From NCBI GenBank assembly GCA_016786485.1, contig JAEUWD010000067.1:1-36260 (forward strand): a DNA stretch of 36,260 bases, given 5' to 3'. The position numbers and the translations under genes were made by a program. The DNA is from Bacteriovoracaceae bacterium (GTDB lineage Bacteria; Bdellovibrionota; Bacteriovoracia; Bacteriovoracales; Bacteriovoracaceae). Below the pieces are notes generated by a model. It saw only the letters and a program-made list of their open reading frames with translations. It had not been told where the DNA came from and ran no database searches. Positions 26,601-33,748 of this stretch are shown here, in pieces (position 1 is the stretch's first letter; each line of letters opens with the position of its first letter).

Positions 26601-28042
26601 AATTTGTTGATCATATATTTTCAGTTTATGGCCACCATATTGATAGAACCCGTTTTTATGTAACTGGACTTAGTATGGGCGGTGGTGGAACTTTTAACTA
26701 CGCCGGACTGAGACCTGATAGAGTCGCTGCGATTGTTCCTATTTGTGGTGTTGGTTCTGATTTAGGTTATGAGATGGCCAACACACCGATTTGGGCCTTT
26801 ACTAATAAAGATGACGGTACTGTTGGTCGAGGTAGTACCGAAGGTGTTTTTAGAGATGCCACAAACTTTCACTCTGGAGGATTATGGTCTCAGTGGCCTT
26901 ACGGTGGTGGCGGTCCAAGTAACGCGACCAGTATGCCTTTTGCAACCACTGCGGTTAACGCCAGAGGTGTTAGTACAAGTACTGGTTGGACTAACTCATG
27001 GGTATGGACTGATGGTTTTTCTAATAGCAACGTCGGTATTCATAAATATACTATTTATAATGCTTCTGGACACGATTCATGGACAAAAACCTACAACGAT
27101 TCTGTGAACTCGCAAACGATTGGTGTTTACAATTGGATGTTTGCACAAAAATTAGTCGAGCATGATTTAAAAATTACACAAATAACTTTCAGTCAAATTC
27201 AACATCACCAAAACGAAGCCCCTCAAGTTCGTTTTGAAGTCAAAGTCACAGGTAAAAATGCCATTGGAGGAGTATTTGCTCACCTAAATAATTTTGGAGG
27301 CTCTAGTAAATATAATCTTAAGATGACATCGATCGGAAATGATCGCTATGAATTAGTTTACAATATGCCAAGTAATTTGAGTCTAGGTAAACGTGAGATA
27401 TACTTCATGGCCATCGACAACCAAAAAAATGTAAAAGTTGAAAAAAGACCATACGCTATCTTAAACCCTAACTACGCTACAGCGGTTGGCGCGAATGAAT
27501 TAAATTACAAAGTAAAAATTAATTTTGGTGAAGCATCTAATGCTAATGACACCTGGAATACCACGATGTTTGCCCCGACTCCAGGTATGGTTTACCCATC
27601 GCTTTTAACTGAAGATAAGCGCAATAGTAAAATCACCATGCTGGCAGGGACCAACTGGTCTGGAGCTAACAACTGGGGTGGACATGATGTTGGGACTACC
27701 TCACATGACTATCAAGCTGTGATAACTCGCTCTCACTGGAGTGTTTATAAAAATACCGCAACACTTTACTTTCATGGGTTAAATCCAAGCTTAAAATATA
27801 GTTTTAAGTTTTTTGCTAGTACCAAAGATACGACTAGTCGACCTTGTTACTTTAAAATTGGATCAAATGAGGTTTCATTAGAAGCAAAAGCTAATGCTAC
27901 AAATACTGTAAGTTTGTTAAATGTTACACCAGACGCAAATGGTATGGTGGAAGTAAAAATAAGAAATCACGATAGCGCCAATAGTAGTTCAACATTTCAC
28001 TACGCACATATTAATGCGATTGAAATTTCGCCTACAAATTAA
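23645..28042 (+). CDS. Giant lipoprotein with PKD/REJ-like repeats and two esterase domains
   Basis: A 1465-residue surface or periplasmic lipoprotein. The signal peptide ends in a lipobox LVAC with lipidated C15. Residues about 45-503 are five repeats of a PKD/REJ-like Ig fold, each with LPTN, DSDGSI-x-SY-x-W and EGTY-x-F-x-VTV-x-DNQ. Residues 510-760 form a serine alpha/beta hydrolase (GLSMGGEG with S643, D690 or D692, H731). Residues 785-880 are a beta-rich linker. A second hydrolase spans about 890-1170 (GLSMGGGG with S1010, D1056/D1057, H1143). A beta-sandwich C-terminal region follows. Both hydrolases resemble PHB-depolymerase/feruloyl-esterase-type enzymes. The ATG at 23645 is preferred over 23639 because AGGA then has proper spacing. 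Confidence 0.9.
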   Translation: MKSLNILFFLFLVACVPQPQEGGLLGDLNNEDEQNQTETPANVLPQVSLGSDLSITLPTNAINIQASAADQDGSISSFAWEKISGANATLVGSQSDLLQLSNLQEGTYQFRLTVTDNVGDSASDIIQVVVNPAPVVPVNQAPTVNAGIDQEITLPTNTATFSASAQDSDGSIASYTWSKISGPNVTLAGVNTLNLSASNLLEGTYVFRVTVKDNQNASALDDVQIVVKPKPNVAPTIAAIADIKLTLPTNSTTITAVATDSDGSIASYSWNKKTGGAATLANANTSNLNLSALVSGNYEFELTVLDNQGASASVIAKIFVNAAPTVSAGADKEITLPTNTLTLAASASDSDGTISSYLWEKNSGPAATLANTTTSTLNLSSLVEGTYIFKVTVKDNQNAAASDEVQVVVKPKPNTAPVANAGNDQTIQLPISTVSLSGTASDAENQSLTYLWTKKSGPTATISNTNTLATNVTSLVEGTYVFNLKVTDTSGGTHNDDIQVVVQATASTDKPTLTMFHQVCSPSCLNYWVSLPKDYYTATAGTKFPVIMFLHGHGERGDGSNTTANQNLIAAHGPFKYIKAGTWPQNYKFIVVAPQLPTSQNGFDWTDPSKDPDFQNWTEKVITHALATFPKADDTRLYVTGLSMGGEGSTRLMVRYPSRYAAAVIASGRYDLGLDACVAKNQGMWFFHGDQDNGADNNYSQGLAAVTKFNNCHTSSSNHMAGMTTLVGDGHSGTAWGKVYGSFGTQHSGTNIYDWLLLNTKTTKVKPPVIAASVPPTVINGGIEANTPPTISKVHNVFMDNGTTKFVKIDYQDDDDDQIVLKFIQTLPSFAFIEDEDNNSMTLRIEPNANAGYNKRFDIEARDISAAGKENFYIRVRDPSIRLSDNALAGLAGKQTERALGSTAAKYGFYEYVPRDVANTNHALYKKWPVILFLHGMGERSNGGSTPLSRVIAHGPSKLIAAGKHFDAFVFSPQANYSWDNNAVDEFVDHIFSVYGHHIDRTRFYVTGLSMGGGGTFNYAGLRPDRVAAIVPICGVGSDLGYEMANTPIWAFTNKDDGTVGRGSTEGVFRDATNFHSGGLWSQWPYGGGGPSNATSMPFATTAVNARGVSTSTGWTNSWVWTDGFSNSNVGIHKYTIYNASGHDSWTKTYNDSVNSQTIGVYNWMFAQKLVEHDLKITQITFSQIQHHQNEAPQVRFEVKVTGKNAIGGVFAHLNNFGGSSKYNLKMTSIGNDRYELVYNMPSNLSLGKREIYFMAIDNQKNVKVEKRPYAILNPNYATAVGANELNYKVKINFGEASNANDTWNTTMFAPTPGMVYPSLLTEDKRNSKITMLAGTNWSGANNWGGHDVGTTSHDYQAVITRSHWSVYKNTATLYFHGLNPSLKYSFKFFASTKDTTSRPCYFKIGSNEVSLEAKANATNTVSLLNVTPDANGMVEVKIRNHDSANSSSTFHYAHINAIEISPTN

Positions 28043-28049
28043 GTATAAT
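28020..28049 (+). promoter_or_regulatory. yjdM: Promoter giving a leaderless transcript of the yjdM gene
   Basis: TTGAAA (28020-28025) and a perfect TATAAT (28044-28049) are 18 bases apart. The usual start distance of about seven bases puts transcription initiation on or next to the ATG at 28055. The gene has no Shine-Dalgarno, which agrees with a leaderless mRNA. The -35 lies in the last codons of the esterase gene. Confidence 0.6.
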
Positions 28050-28054
28050 AAGAC

Positions 28055-28408
28055 ATGAACAAAGAACCTCAATGCCCAAAATGTAAATCTGAGTACACCT
28101 ACTCCGACGGTACGTTATGGATTTGTCCAGAATGCGCTCATGAGTGGAGCATGCATGAAGCTGAGACGCCTGTCGAAGCGGTTTCAGATAATTTGATTCG
28201 CGATGCTTATGGCAACGTCTTAAATGATGGCGACGCCGTAACGGTTATCAAAGATCTTAAAGTTAAAGGAACTTCTTCCACCGTTAAAGTTGGAACCAAA
28301 GTCCGTGGCATTCGCTTAGTCGAAAGTGATGATGGCCATAATATCGCCTGCAAAATCGATGGTATAGGGGCAATGAACCTCAAGTCAGAGTTCGTAAAGA
28401 AAGCCTAG
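28055..28408 (+). CDS. yjdM: YjdM/PhnA-family zinc-ribbon protein
   Basis: A 117-residue cytoplasmic protein. The N-terminal zinc ribbon has C7-x2-C10 and C24-x2-C27 ([10 protein letters not shown] and CPECAHEW). The C-terminal PhnA-type SH3-like domain is marked by [18 protein letters not shown] and GTKVRGIRL. Length agrees with E. coli YjdM (about 111). Despite the old name PhnA, the family has no proven role in phosphonate breakdown. It starts 12 bases after the esterase stop but has its own promoter. Confidence 0.93.
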   Translation: MNKEPQCPKCKSEYTYSDGTLWICPECAHEWSMHEAETPVEAVSDNLIRDAYGNVLNDGDAVTVIKDLKVKGTSSTVKVGTKVRGIRLVESDDGHNIACKIDGIGAMNLKSEFVKKA

Positions 28409-28442
28409 ACTTCTATTTCCGTAAATGTTAACTCTAAGCGCT

Positions 28443-28700
28443 ATGACACATTCGATTCCACCACAGCCAGCTAACTCATTCCGCGTTGTTATTGAACTCG
28501 AGTATCCTGAAACTCGTATGGATAATAAACTACTGGAAGCGCTCAGAGCACAGAACGAAAATGAAAAACTAAAAAATATTTCTCGTGCTGCCCTAAAGAC
28601 CATGTTCAATGAAAAGAAAATTTTTATTAAAGGCCAAAGGGCCAAATCGTCCTCCGCGCTTAGCAAAGGCATCACTTATGTGGACATTCTTTTAACATGA
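28443..28700 (+). CDS. Small protein resembling a stand-alone S4 RNA-binding domain
   Basis: An 85-residue protein. The segment ELEYPETRMDNKLLEAL, then SRAALKTMFNEKKIFIKG followed by AKSSSALSKG, matches the layout of an S4 domain as at the N-terminus of RluA-type pseudouridine synthases (RLDK ... SR ... G-x-V-x-VNG ... K-x-S ... G). The catalytic synthase domain is absent. RNA binding is the likely role but not shown. Start is uncertain: ATG at 28443 or 28425, neither with a good ribosome site. The stop overlaps the next gene as ATGA, so the two are translationally coupled. Confidence 0.7.
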   Translation: MTHSIPPQPANSFRVVIELEYPETRMDNKLLEALRAQNENEKLKNISRAALKTMFNEKKIFIKGQRAKSSSALSKGITYVDILLT

Positions 28701-29398
28701 ACGAGCAAGCTTGTTTCTGGGGACAATGGTCCCAAGCCACCATGCATTTTTGTGAAGCGAAACTCTGTGACATTATTGTCCAGCCTGCAAATGCCTATTC
28801 AAACTTAGGCTTTGTTCTGATGGGGCTCTATTTATTTAAAATAGTCGATCGTCGTAGCCTTTATGTGCTTTTTCCAATTTCATCGGTCCTGGTTGGTATT
28901 ACGTCATTTTTATATCACGCCAGCTGGACTTTTTTCTTCCAAGTTTTTGATGTGACATCGATGTTCACGCTTTCCGCTTTGATGTTAAGTTTAAATTTAT
29001 TGCGCTTAGGTAAAATTGGCAAAAAGAGTCTTTTTTATTTCTACCCTACGGTGGTTATACTTTCTGGTTTATTGATGTTCTTTTTAAAGGGTAAATCAGG
29101 AGAATATATTTTTGGGACACATATTATATTCGTTCTCATTTCTGAATCGATTTTATATCTGAAGAAAAATCAAGCAGATTACAGTAATCTAAAAGTAGCG
29201 TTATTGCTTTTTGGTATTTCATTTTTTATTTGGAATATGGATGCAAAAGAAATCTGGTGTCGACCTGATAATCACATCTGGCAAGGACACGCTTTGTGGC
29301 ATGTGATTAATGCATTTTGTTTTTATTATCTCTATCGTTTCTATCAGCAATTTTCCACACTACTGACTAACGAAAAAGCTCTGTCAGGTAAGAATTAA
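28697..29398 (+). CDS. Alkaline-ceramidase (CREST) family membrane hydrolase
   Basis: A 233-residue protein with about seven transmembrane helices. The CREST-superfamily catalytic residues are all seen, at spacings close to those of human ACER3: S70 and H74 in SFLYH, D85 in FDVTSMF, and H198 and H202 in HALWH. These bind zinc and hydrolyse an amide bond in eukaryotic ceramidases. The N-terminal FCE ... QPANAYSNLGF region also fits the family. The substrate in this organism is unknown; a sphingolipid-type amide or other lipid amide is likely. It is coupled to the S4-like gene, and its 3' end overlaps the convergent oxidase gene by 32 bases. Confidence 0.82.
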   Translation: MNEQACFWGQWSQATMHFCEAKLCDIIVQPANAYSNLGFVLMGLYLFKIVDRRSLYVLFPISSVLVGITSFLYHASWTFFFQVFDVTSMFTLSALMLSLNLLRLGKIGKKSLFYFYPTVVILSGLLMFFLKGKSGEYIFGTHIIFVLISESILYLKKNQADYSNLKVALLLFGISFFIWNMDAKEIWCRPDNHIWQGHALWHVINAFCFYYLYRFYQQFSTLLTNEKALSGKN

Positions 29399-30650
29399 GA
29401 AAGATTTTTTGACTATCAGATTTATTTCTTAAAGTGATAAACTCATTCCACTTCGGATAAACTTTCGAAAGATAATGGGCATTCGCCTGATGCATTTTGC
29501 CCCAGTGCGGGCGCCCACCGTAACTTTGAAATATTTTTTCTAAGGCAGTGAAATATTCTGTCGGTGATTGAGCGATATACATATGAACGGCAAAATAAAC
29601 ACAATCACGTTGATAACAAGGCGATAAGTAAATCTCATCTCTTTTAACGAAGCGTATCTCGATAGGAAAAAGTGTTTGAAATTTATTGACTTTGATTGCT
29701 TCACGAATTTTTTGTACACACTCTAAGAAATTTTCAGCAGGAATCCCATATTCCATTTCATAAAATTTAACAGATCGATGAGTCGCAAACACTCTTTGTG
29801 ACCAATCAATCACCGTTCGGGCAGATAAGAATTTATCAAGGATACGGGCGAGAACATGATAAATCTTAAATTTCTCAGCAACACGATTAAATAGACCATA
29901 CAGCCAATTTTCCATGACGATATCATTAATCCAACGTTCAATTTTTTTATTGGGTACGTCCACTTTCGTTTCGTTCATGGTTTTGACTAAACACATTTCC
30001 GACATCGGAAACATAAACACTTCAAAGTGACGATTTTGAGAAACGTATTGCACCCATTTTTTTAAACAATCATCTAGGCGCTCAGGAAATAAACTCATGT
30101 TTAGCTTATAACTCTCCACCAGCTTCAAACGAAGAGTGCAAAGAATTCCGAACGAACCTACTGAAACACGAATAGCAGAAAAAATTTCGGGATTCACTTG
30201 TTCCGAACAGGTGATGAGTTCGCCCTCTCCATTAATATATGTCAGCTCAATAATTTGATTGGAAATAGACCTTAAATTCTGGCCGGTTCCATGTGTCCCA
30301 GTACTGCTCGCGCCGGCAATCGACTGAACATCAATATCACCGAGATTTTCCATCGCCAGACCGTGTTTAAATAATTCTTCACCCAAAAACTTTAATTTGG
30401 TTCCGGCCTTCACTAGCGCTGTTTTTTTTACTTTATCAACTTCCGACACACCTTGAAAATCATCGAGTGTTATAAAAATATCATCACTCACAATTAATGG
30501 AGTCCAAGAATGTCCACTACCAATAAGACGAATTTTTTGTTTGTGAATTGCCGCCTCTTTGACGATTTGAACAATTTCATAAGTAGTTTTAGGTTTAAGA
30601 ATTTTTTTAGGCATGAAACTAAGATTTCCGGACCAGTTTTTTATTATCAT
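29367..30650 (-). CDS. FAD-linked oxidase, aldonolactone-oxidase type (ALO/GULO family)
   Basis: A flavoprotein of 427 residues in the VAO family. The N-terminal FAD-binding PCMH domain shows LIGSGHSWTP, where H47 is the position of covalent FAD attachment in relatives, and STGTHGTG. The C-terminal domain has the ALO signature RPHWGKMH. Relatives oxidise sugar lactones or alditols with O2. The substrate here is not known. The start ATG at 30650 overlaps the stop of the upstream aldolase-like gene as ATGA; an in-frame ATG at 30659 sits too near its AAGGA. The two genes probably act in one pathway. Confidence 0.88.
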   Translation of the reverse strand: MIIKNWSGNLSFMPKKILKPKTTYEIVQIVKEAAIHKQKIRLIGSGHSWTPLIVSDDIFITLDDFQGVSEVDKVKKTALVKAGTKLKFLGEELFKHGLAMENLGDIDVQSIAGASSTGTHGTGQNLRSISNQIIELTYINGEGELITCSEQVNPEIFSAIRVSVGSFGILCTLRLKLVESYKLNMSLFPERLDDCLKKWVQYVSQNRHFEVFMFPMSEMCLVKTMNETKVDVPNKKIERWINDIVMENWLYGLFNRVAEKFKIYHVLARILDKFLSARTVIDWSQRVFATHRSVKFYEMEYGIPAENFLECVQKIREAIKVNKFQTLFPIEIRFVKRDEIYLSPCYQRDCVYFAVHMYIAQSPTEYFTALEKIFQSYGGRPHWGKMHQANAHYLSKVYPKWNEFITLRNKSDSQKIFLNSYLTELFR

Positions 30651-31822
30651 AAAAAACATTTTCCTTCACCACGATAAGTGGCCATTCTTTTTTCAATTTT
30701 ATCTTTACGCAAACAAAGGATTTCTTGGAAATGTTCACAAACCTCACCGGCCTTCGCATGTCTAAAAAAAGCTTTATCGCCGATTTTAAGTTCTGGATGC
30801 GCCACTGGTGTTTGGACTTCGCCAGCACCTTCTAAAGGAAACAGCTTCATGCCTTCTGGTAAATAAGGCACTGGTTGTTTGAGTACATCGATACTGCCTG
30901 AAGCAATAAAACCACCGCTCTGACAGGTATAATAACCAGGAGCAGGATTACGCGTGACAGGCAATGCAAAACACATGGCCGGTCGATAGCGAAAGTTTTG
31001 ATAATGATCAAACAGTCCTGGAGAATAAAACCCAGAGCCTATCGTCACCTCATCTACCCATGGTTCTTGAGACGTTTCTTTTAAACTTCCTGTCCCTCCA
31101 CCGTTAACAAATTTTAAGCTGTAATGTTCTGCTTTTAAAATTTCGACATATCTTCGGCGTTTAGAAGCAACGATTTTCATCGCCATCTTTTTAAGATTTT
31201 GAATAATAAGATTTTTTGGTTTTCGTCCAGCCACACTATCAGTGACACCAGCAACCTGGGCTTCATAACCCATCAAACCGACTAACTTCACTTGCGGATA
31301 ATTTTTTAAATCATCCACAAAAGAGCGAAATTCATCTTCAGCGTGAATCGAAGATCTCCACACGCCAAAGTGTAAACCGGGCAAGCTATTTGAAAGATCA
31401 ATATCGATACAAATATGAAATTGGTAATTATATTTTGTACCAATGCGATTTAAGATTTCCAAATGCGAACGATGATCAACCATTAACACAATCGGTGTCA
31501 CATCTTTTGATTGTGCCAATATACTCAGCGCACTTTCATTCAATGTCGGATAACCCATCAAAATATCTTTTTGACCACAGGCTCGCAGATACAACGCTTC
31601 ATTCAAGTCGTAGCACATGACTCCTGCATCAGGTAGTTGCTTTTGAATATATTCAATCACTGGATAAGAGCGAATTGATTTCGTCGCAAGACGAATTTTT
31701 TTATGGGAGGCCGCTTTTTCTAATTTACGAATATTTTCATCGAGTAGCTCCAAATCCAGAACTAAACATGGAGCATCGATTTCTTCCAAGGCTTTCACGT
31801 AGCGTTCATAACGTTCATTCAT
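30647..31822 (-). CDS. PLP-dependent D-amino-acid aldolase/deaminase-like protein
   Basis: A 391-residue fold-type III PLP enzyme of the alanine-racemase/D-threonine-aldolase family. The PLP lysine is K48 in RLATKSIRS. A glycine-rich phosphate-binding segment (FVNGGGTGSL) and a late FFRHAKAGEVCEHF segment with His and Cys match the metal-site region of D-threonine aldolase and D-serine deaminase-like proteins. It could split a D-beta-hydroxy amino acid or deaminate D-serine. There is no Shine-Dalgarno at the ATG (31822). It is the first gene of a pair with the lactone-oxidase-like flavoprotein. Confidence 0.85.
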   Translation of the reverse strand: MNERYERYVKALEEIDAPCLVLDLELLDENIRKLEKAASHKKIRLATKSIRSYPVIEYIQKQLPDAGVMCYDLNEALYLRACGQKDILMGYPTLNESALSILAQSKDVTPIVLMVDHRSHLEILNRIGTKYNYQFHICIDIDLSNSLPGLHFGVWRSSIHAEDEFRSFVDDLKNYPQVKLVGLMGYEAQVAGVTDSVAGRKPKNLIIQNLKKMAMKIVASKRRRYVEILKAEHYSLKFVNGGGTGSLKETSQEPWVDEVTIGSGFYSPGLFDHYQNFRYRPAMCFALPVTRNPAPGYYTCQSGGFIASGSIDVLKQPVPYLPEGMKLFPLEGAGEVQTPVAHPELKIGDKAFFRHAKAGEVCEHFQEILCLRKDKIEKRMATYRGEGKCFL

Positions 31823-31853
31823 GAATTTCTACTTTTGCCGTGATGACGCAAAT

Positions 31854-31859
31854 ATTATA
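31854..31859 (-). promoter_or_regulatory. -10 box for the aldolase-oxidase pair
   Basis: A perfect TATAAT lies on the minus strand 31 bases upstream of the ATG at 31822. The -35 region is poor. The predicted leader is about 25 bases and has no clear ribosome site. Confidence 0.4.
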
Positions 31860-31943
31860 GCGAATGACTTTCATTTATAGCAGATCGTCTTCTGTTTTTT
31901 CTTAGTTGTAAATCACTACAAGCCAGAGTTTGTCGCTCGGCCA

Positions 31944-32333
31944 TTAGTCCCAGCCAATAACGCGATAGCCTTTCTCGCCAAGACATTGATTAACGTAGTT
32001 TCGCTTAATTTGATCTGGACTCAATCCAGCAGCCGCGCCACCCGCAGCACCACCAACTAAGGCCCCACGACCGATAGAATTTTTAATGTCGCCAGTAATA
32101 AGACCGGTCGCCGCTCCGACAACTGCCCCAAAGATTGAACCCGAAGCTGCACCTTTGAGCATTTGCTTGCCCTTGGAAGATTCTAAGAATTTCTCGGCTT
32201 CATCCATACAAATTTCCACGTCTTTTTCAGCTTCCTCCTTACCAACTTCTTTATAAACATCGTTGGGATAAAGGACTGGTTTTGAGGCACAAGAGACAAG
32301 AATCAGAATGATCAGATAATTTAGTATTTTCAT
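31944..32333 (-). CDS. Glycine-zipper lipoprotein
   Basis: A 129-residue lipoprotein. The signal peptide ends in LVSC, with the lipidated cysteine at about residue 15. Residues about 58-105 are rich in Gly/Ala with a GxxxGxxxG pattern (GSIFGAVVGAATGLITG and GALVGGAAGGAAAGL), as in glycine-zipper outer-membrane lipoproteins (SlyB/YMGG-like). The C-terminus has NQCLGEKGYRVIGWD, a short cysteine-containing motif seen in such proteins. It is probably involved in envelope integrity. ATG at 32333 has ATAAGGAC upstream. It is transcribed divergently from the helicase gene. Confidence 0.85.
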   Translation of the reverse strand: MKILNYLIILILVSCASKPVLYPNDVYKEVGKEEAEKDVEICMDEAEKFLESSKGKQMLKGAASGSIFGAVVGAATGLITGDIKNSIGRGALVGGAAGGAAAGLSPDQIKRNYVNQCLGEKGYRVIGWD

Positions 32334-32440
32334 GTCCTTATCCTACCCTATATTGTGGGTAGAACTCAACAGAACGCTTGAATAAGCGGCGCAGTAAGGA
32401 TAGGGTGTGGCATTAATTATTACATATTTAAGGAAGAGAC

Positions 32441-33748
32441 ATGTCTCAAATTCAATTTACTGATTTAAAACTTATTGACCCGATCCAAAAAGCATTAAAA
32501 GACGCAGGCTATATTACCCCTACTCCGATTCAAGGTCAGAGTATTACTCCGCTCTTAGAAGGTAACGATCTTTTAGGCATTGCCCAGACCGGCACAGGGA
32601 AAACAGCGGCCTTTAGTTTGCCGATTCTGCAATTACTCAACGCCGCTCCAGGACGTCCAGAACCTAAGCGTCCACGCGCTCTCATTCTCACTCCAACACG
32701 AGAACTAGCTATTCAAATTCATGAAAGCCTACGCACTTATGGAAAATATTTAAAACTCAGACATGCCGTTATTTTCGGTGGTGTTAGCCAAGGTCAACAA
32801 GTTCGTGACTTAAACCAAGGGCCAGATGTTTTAGTCGCAACTCCAGGTCGTCTTTTGGATTTAGTTGAACAAAGATTGCTGCGTTTAGATCGCGTCGAAA
32901 TTTTTGTTCTAGATGAAGCTGATCGCATGCTCGATATGGGATTTATGAGAGATATCAAAAAAATTCTCCCCCTCATCCCTACTCAACGCCAAACCATTTT
33001 CTTTTCGGCCACCATGCCAAAAGAAATTCAAAGTTTAGCGGAAACAATTCTTAAGAAAAATCCCGTGAAAGTTGAAATCACACCACAAGCAACTACCGTT
33101 GAAAAAATTCAGCAAACGGTAATGTTTGTGGAAAAGAAATCCAAAGTGAATTTACTGGTGCATTTCTTAAGAGAAAATCCAAAAACGAAAGTTATCGTTT
33201 TTGTCGAAATGAAACACCAATGCAATAAAGTAGCCGACCGCTTAAAAGTGAATGGAATTAATGCCGATACTATTCACGGAAATAAATCACAAACGGCTCG
33301 TCAAAAAGCTATAGAGAATTTCAGCAAAAATAGAACTAGAGTTTTAATAGCAACTGATATCGCTTCTCGCGGAATTGATATCGACGGCATTACTCATGTT
33401 ATTAATTACGATCTTCCAAATATTCCAGAAAGTTATGTTCACCGTATCGGTCGTACCGCACGCGCCGGAGCTGAAGGGAAAGCTATTTCATTCTGCACAG
33501 CGGACGAGAAATCTTATTTACGGGCGATTGAAAAAGCGACACGACAAGAAATTCCTGTGACTATCGATCATCCTTATCACTCAGAAGAATCGGCCCAAGC
33601 TACTACGACCAGTGTCGGTAAAGCTAAGGCACGCATTGAAGGTGCACGTAAACCTTCAGGCAGTCGACGTCCTCACAAAAATCAAAGAAGACATGGTGGT
33701 GGCGGTGGTAATAAGGGCGGCGGCGGATTTAGAAGACGACGCGATTAA
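32441..33748 (+). CDS. rhlE: DEAD-box ATP-dependent RNA helicase, RhlE type
   Basis: A 435-residue RNA helicase that unwinds structured RNA, often in ribosome assembly, mRNA decay or cold growth. All motifs are present: Q motif (TPTPIQGQSI), motif I AQTGTGKT (48-55), PTRELA, ATPGRLLD, VLDEADRMLDMGF (DEAD 158-161), SATMP (SAT 189-191) and motif VI HRIGRTARAG. The C-terminal 45 residues are basic and Gly/Arg-rich (RRHGGGGGNKGGGGFRRRRD) for RNA binding. ATG at 32441 has AAGGAAGAGAC upstream. The stop overlaps the convergent gene by four bases. Confidence 0.95.
   Translation: MSQIQFTDLKLIDPIQKALKDAGYITPTPIQGQSITPLLEGNDLLGIAQTGTGKTAAFSLPILQLLNAAPGRPEPKRPRALILTPTRELAIQIHESLRTYGKYLKLRHAVIFGGVSQGQQVRDLNQGPDVLVATPGRLLDLVEQRLLRLDRVEIFVLDEADRMLDMGFMRDIKKILPLIPTQRQTIFFSATMPKEIQSLAETILKKNPVKVEITPQATTVEKIQQTVMFVEKKSKVNLLVHFLRENPKTKVIVFVEMKHQCNKVADRLKVNGINADTIHGNKSQTARQKAIENFSKNRTRVLIATDIASRGIDIDGITHVINYDLPNIPESYVHRIGRTARAGAEGKAISFCTADEKSYLRAIEKATRQEIPVTIDHPYHSEESAQATTTSVGKAKARIEGARKPSGSRRPHKNQRRHGGGGGNKGGGGFRRRRD

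Noticed and set aside
26769-27107. A 112-codon ORF inside the esterase gene in another frame
   Set aside because: It is a frame shadow of the well-conserved second hydrolase domain.
28055-29398. A phosphonate or phosphonosphingolipid operon suggested by PhnA beside a ceramidase-like gene
   Set aside because: YjdM/PhnA has no established phosphonate function and no phosphonate enzyme is nearby.
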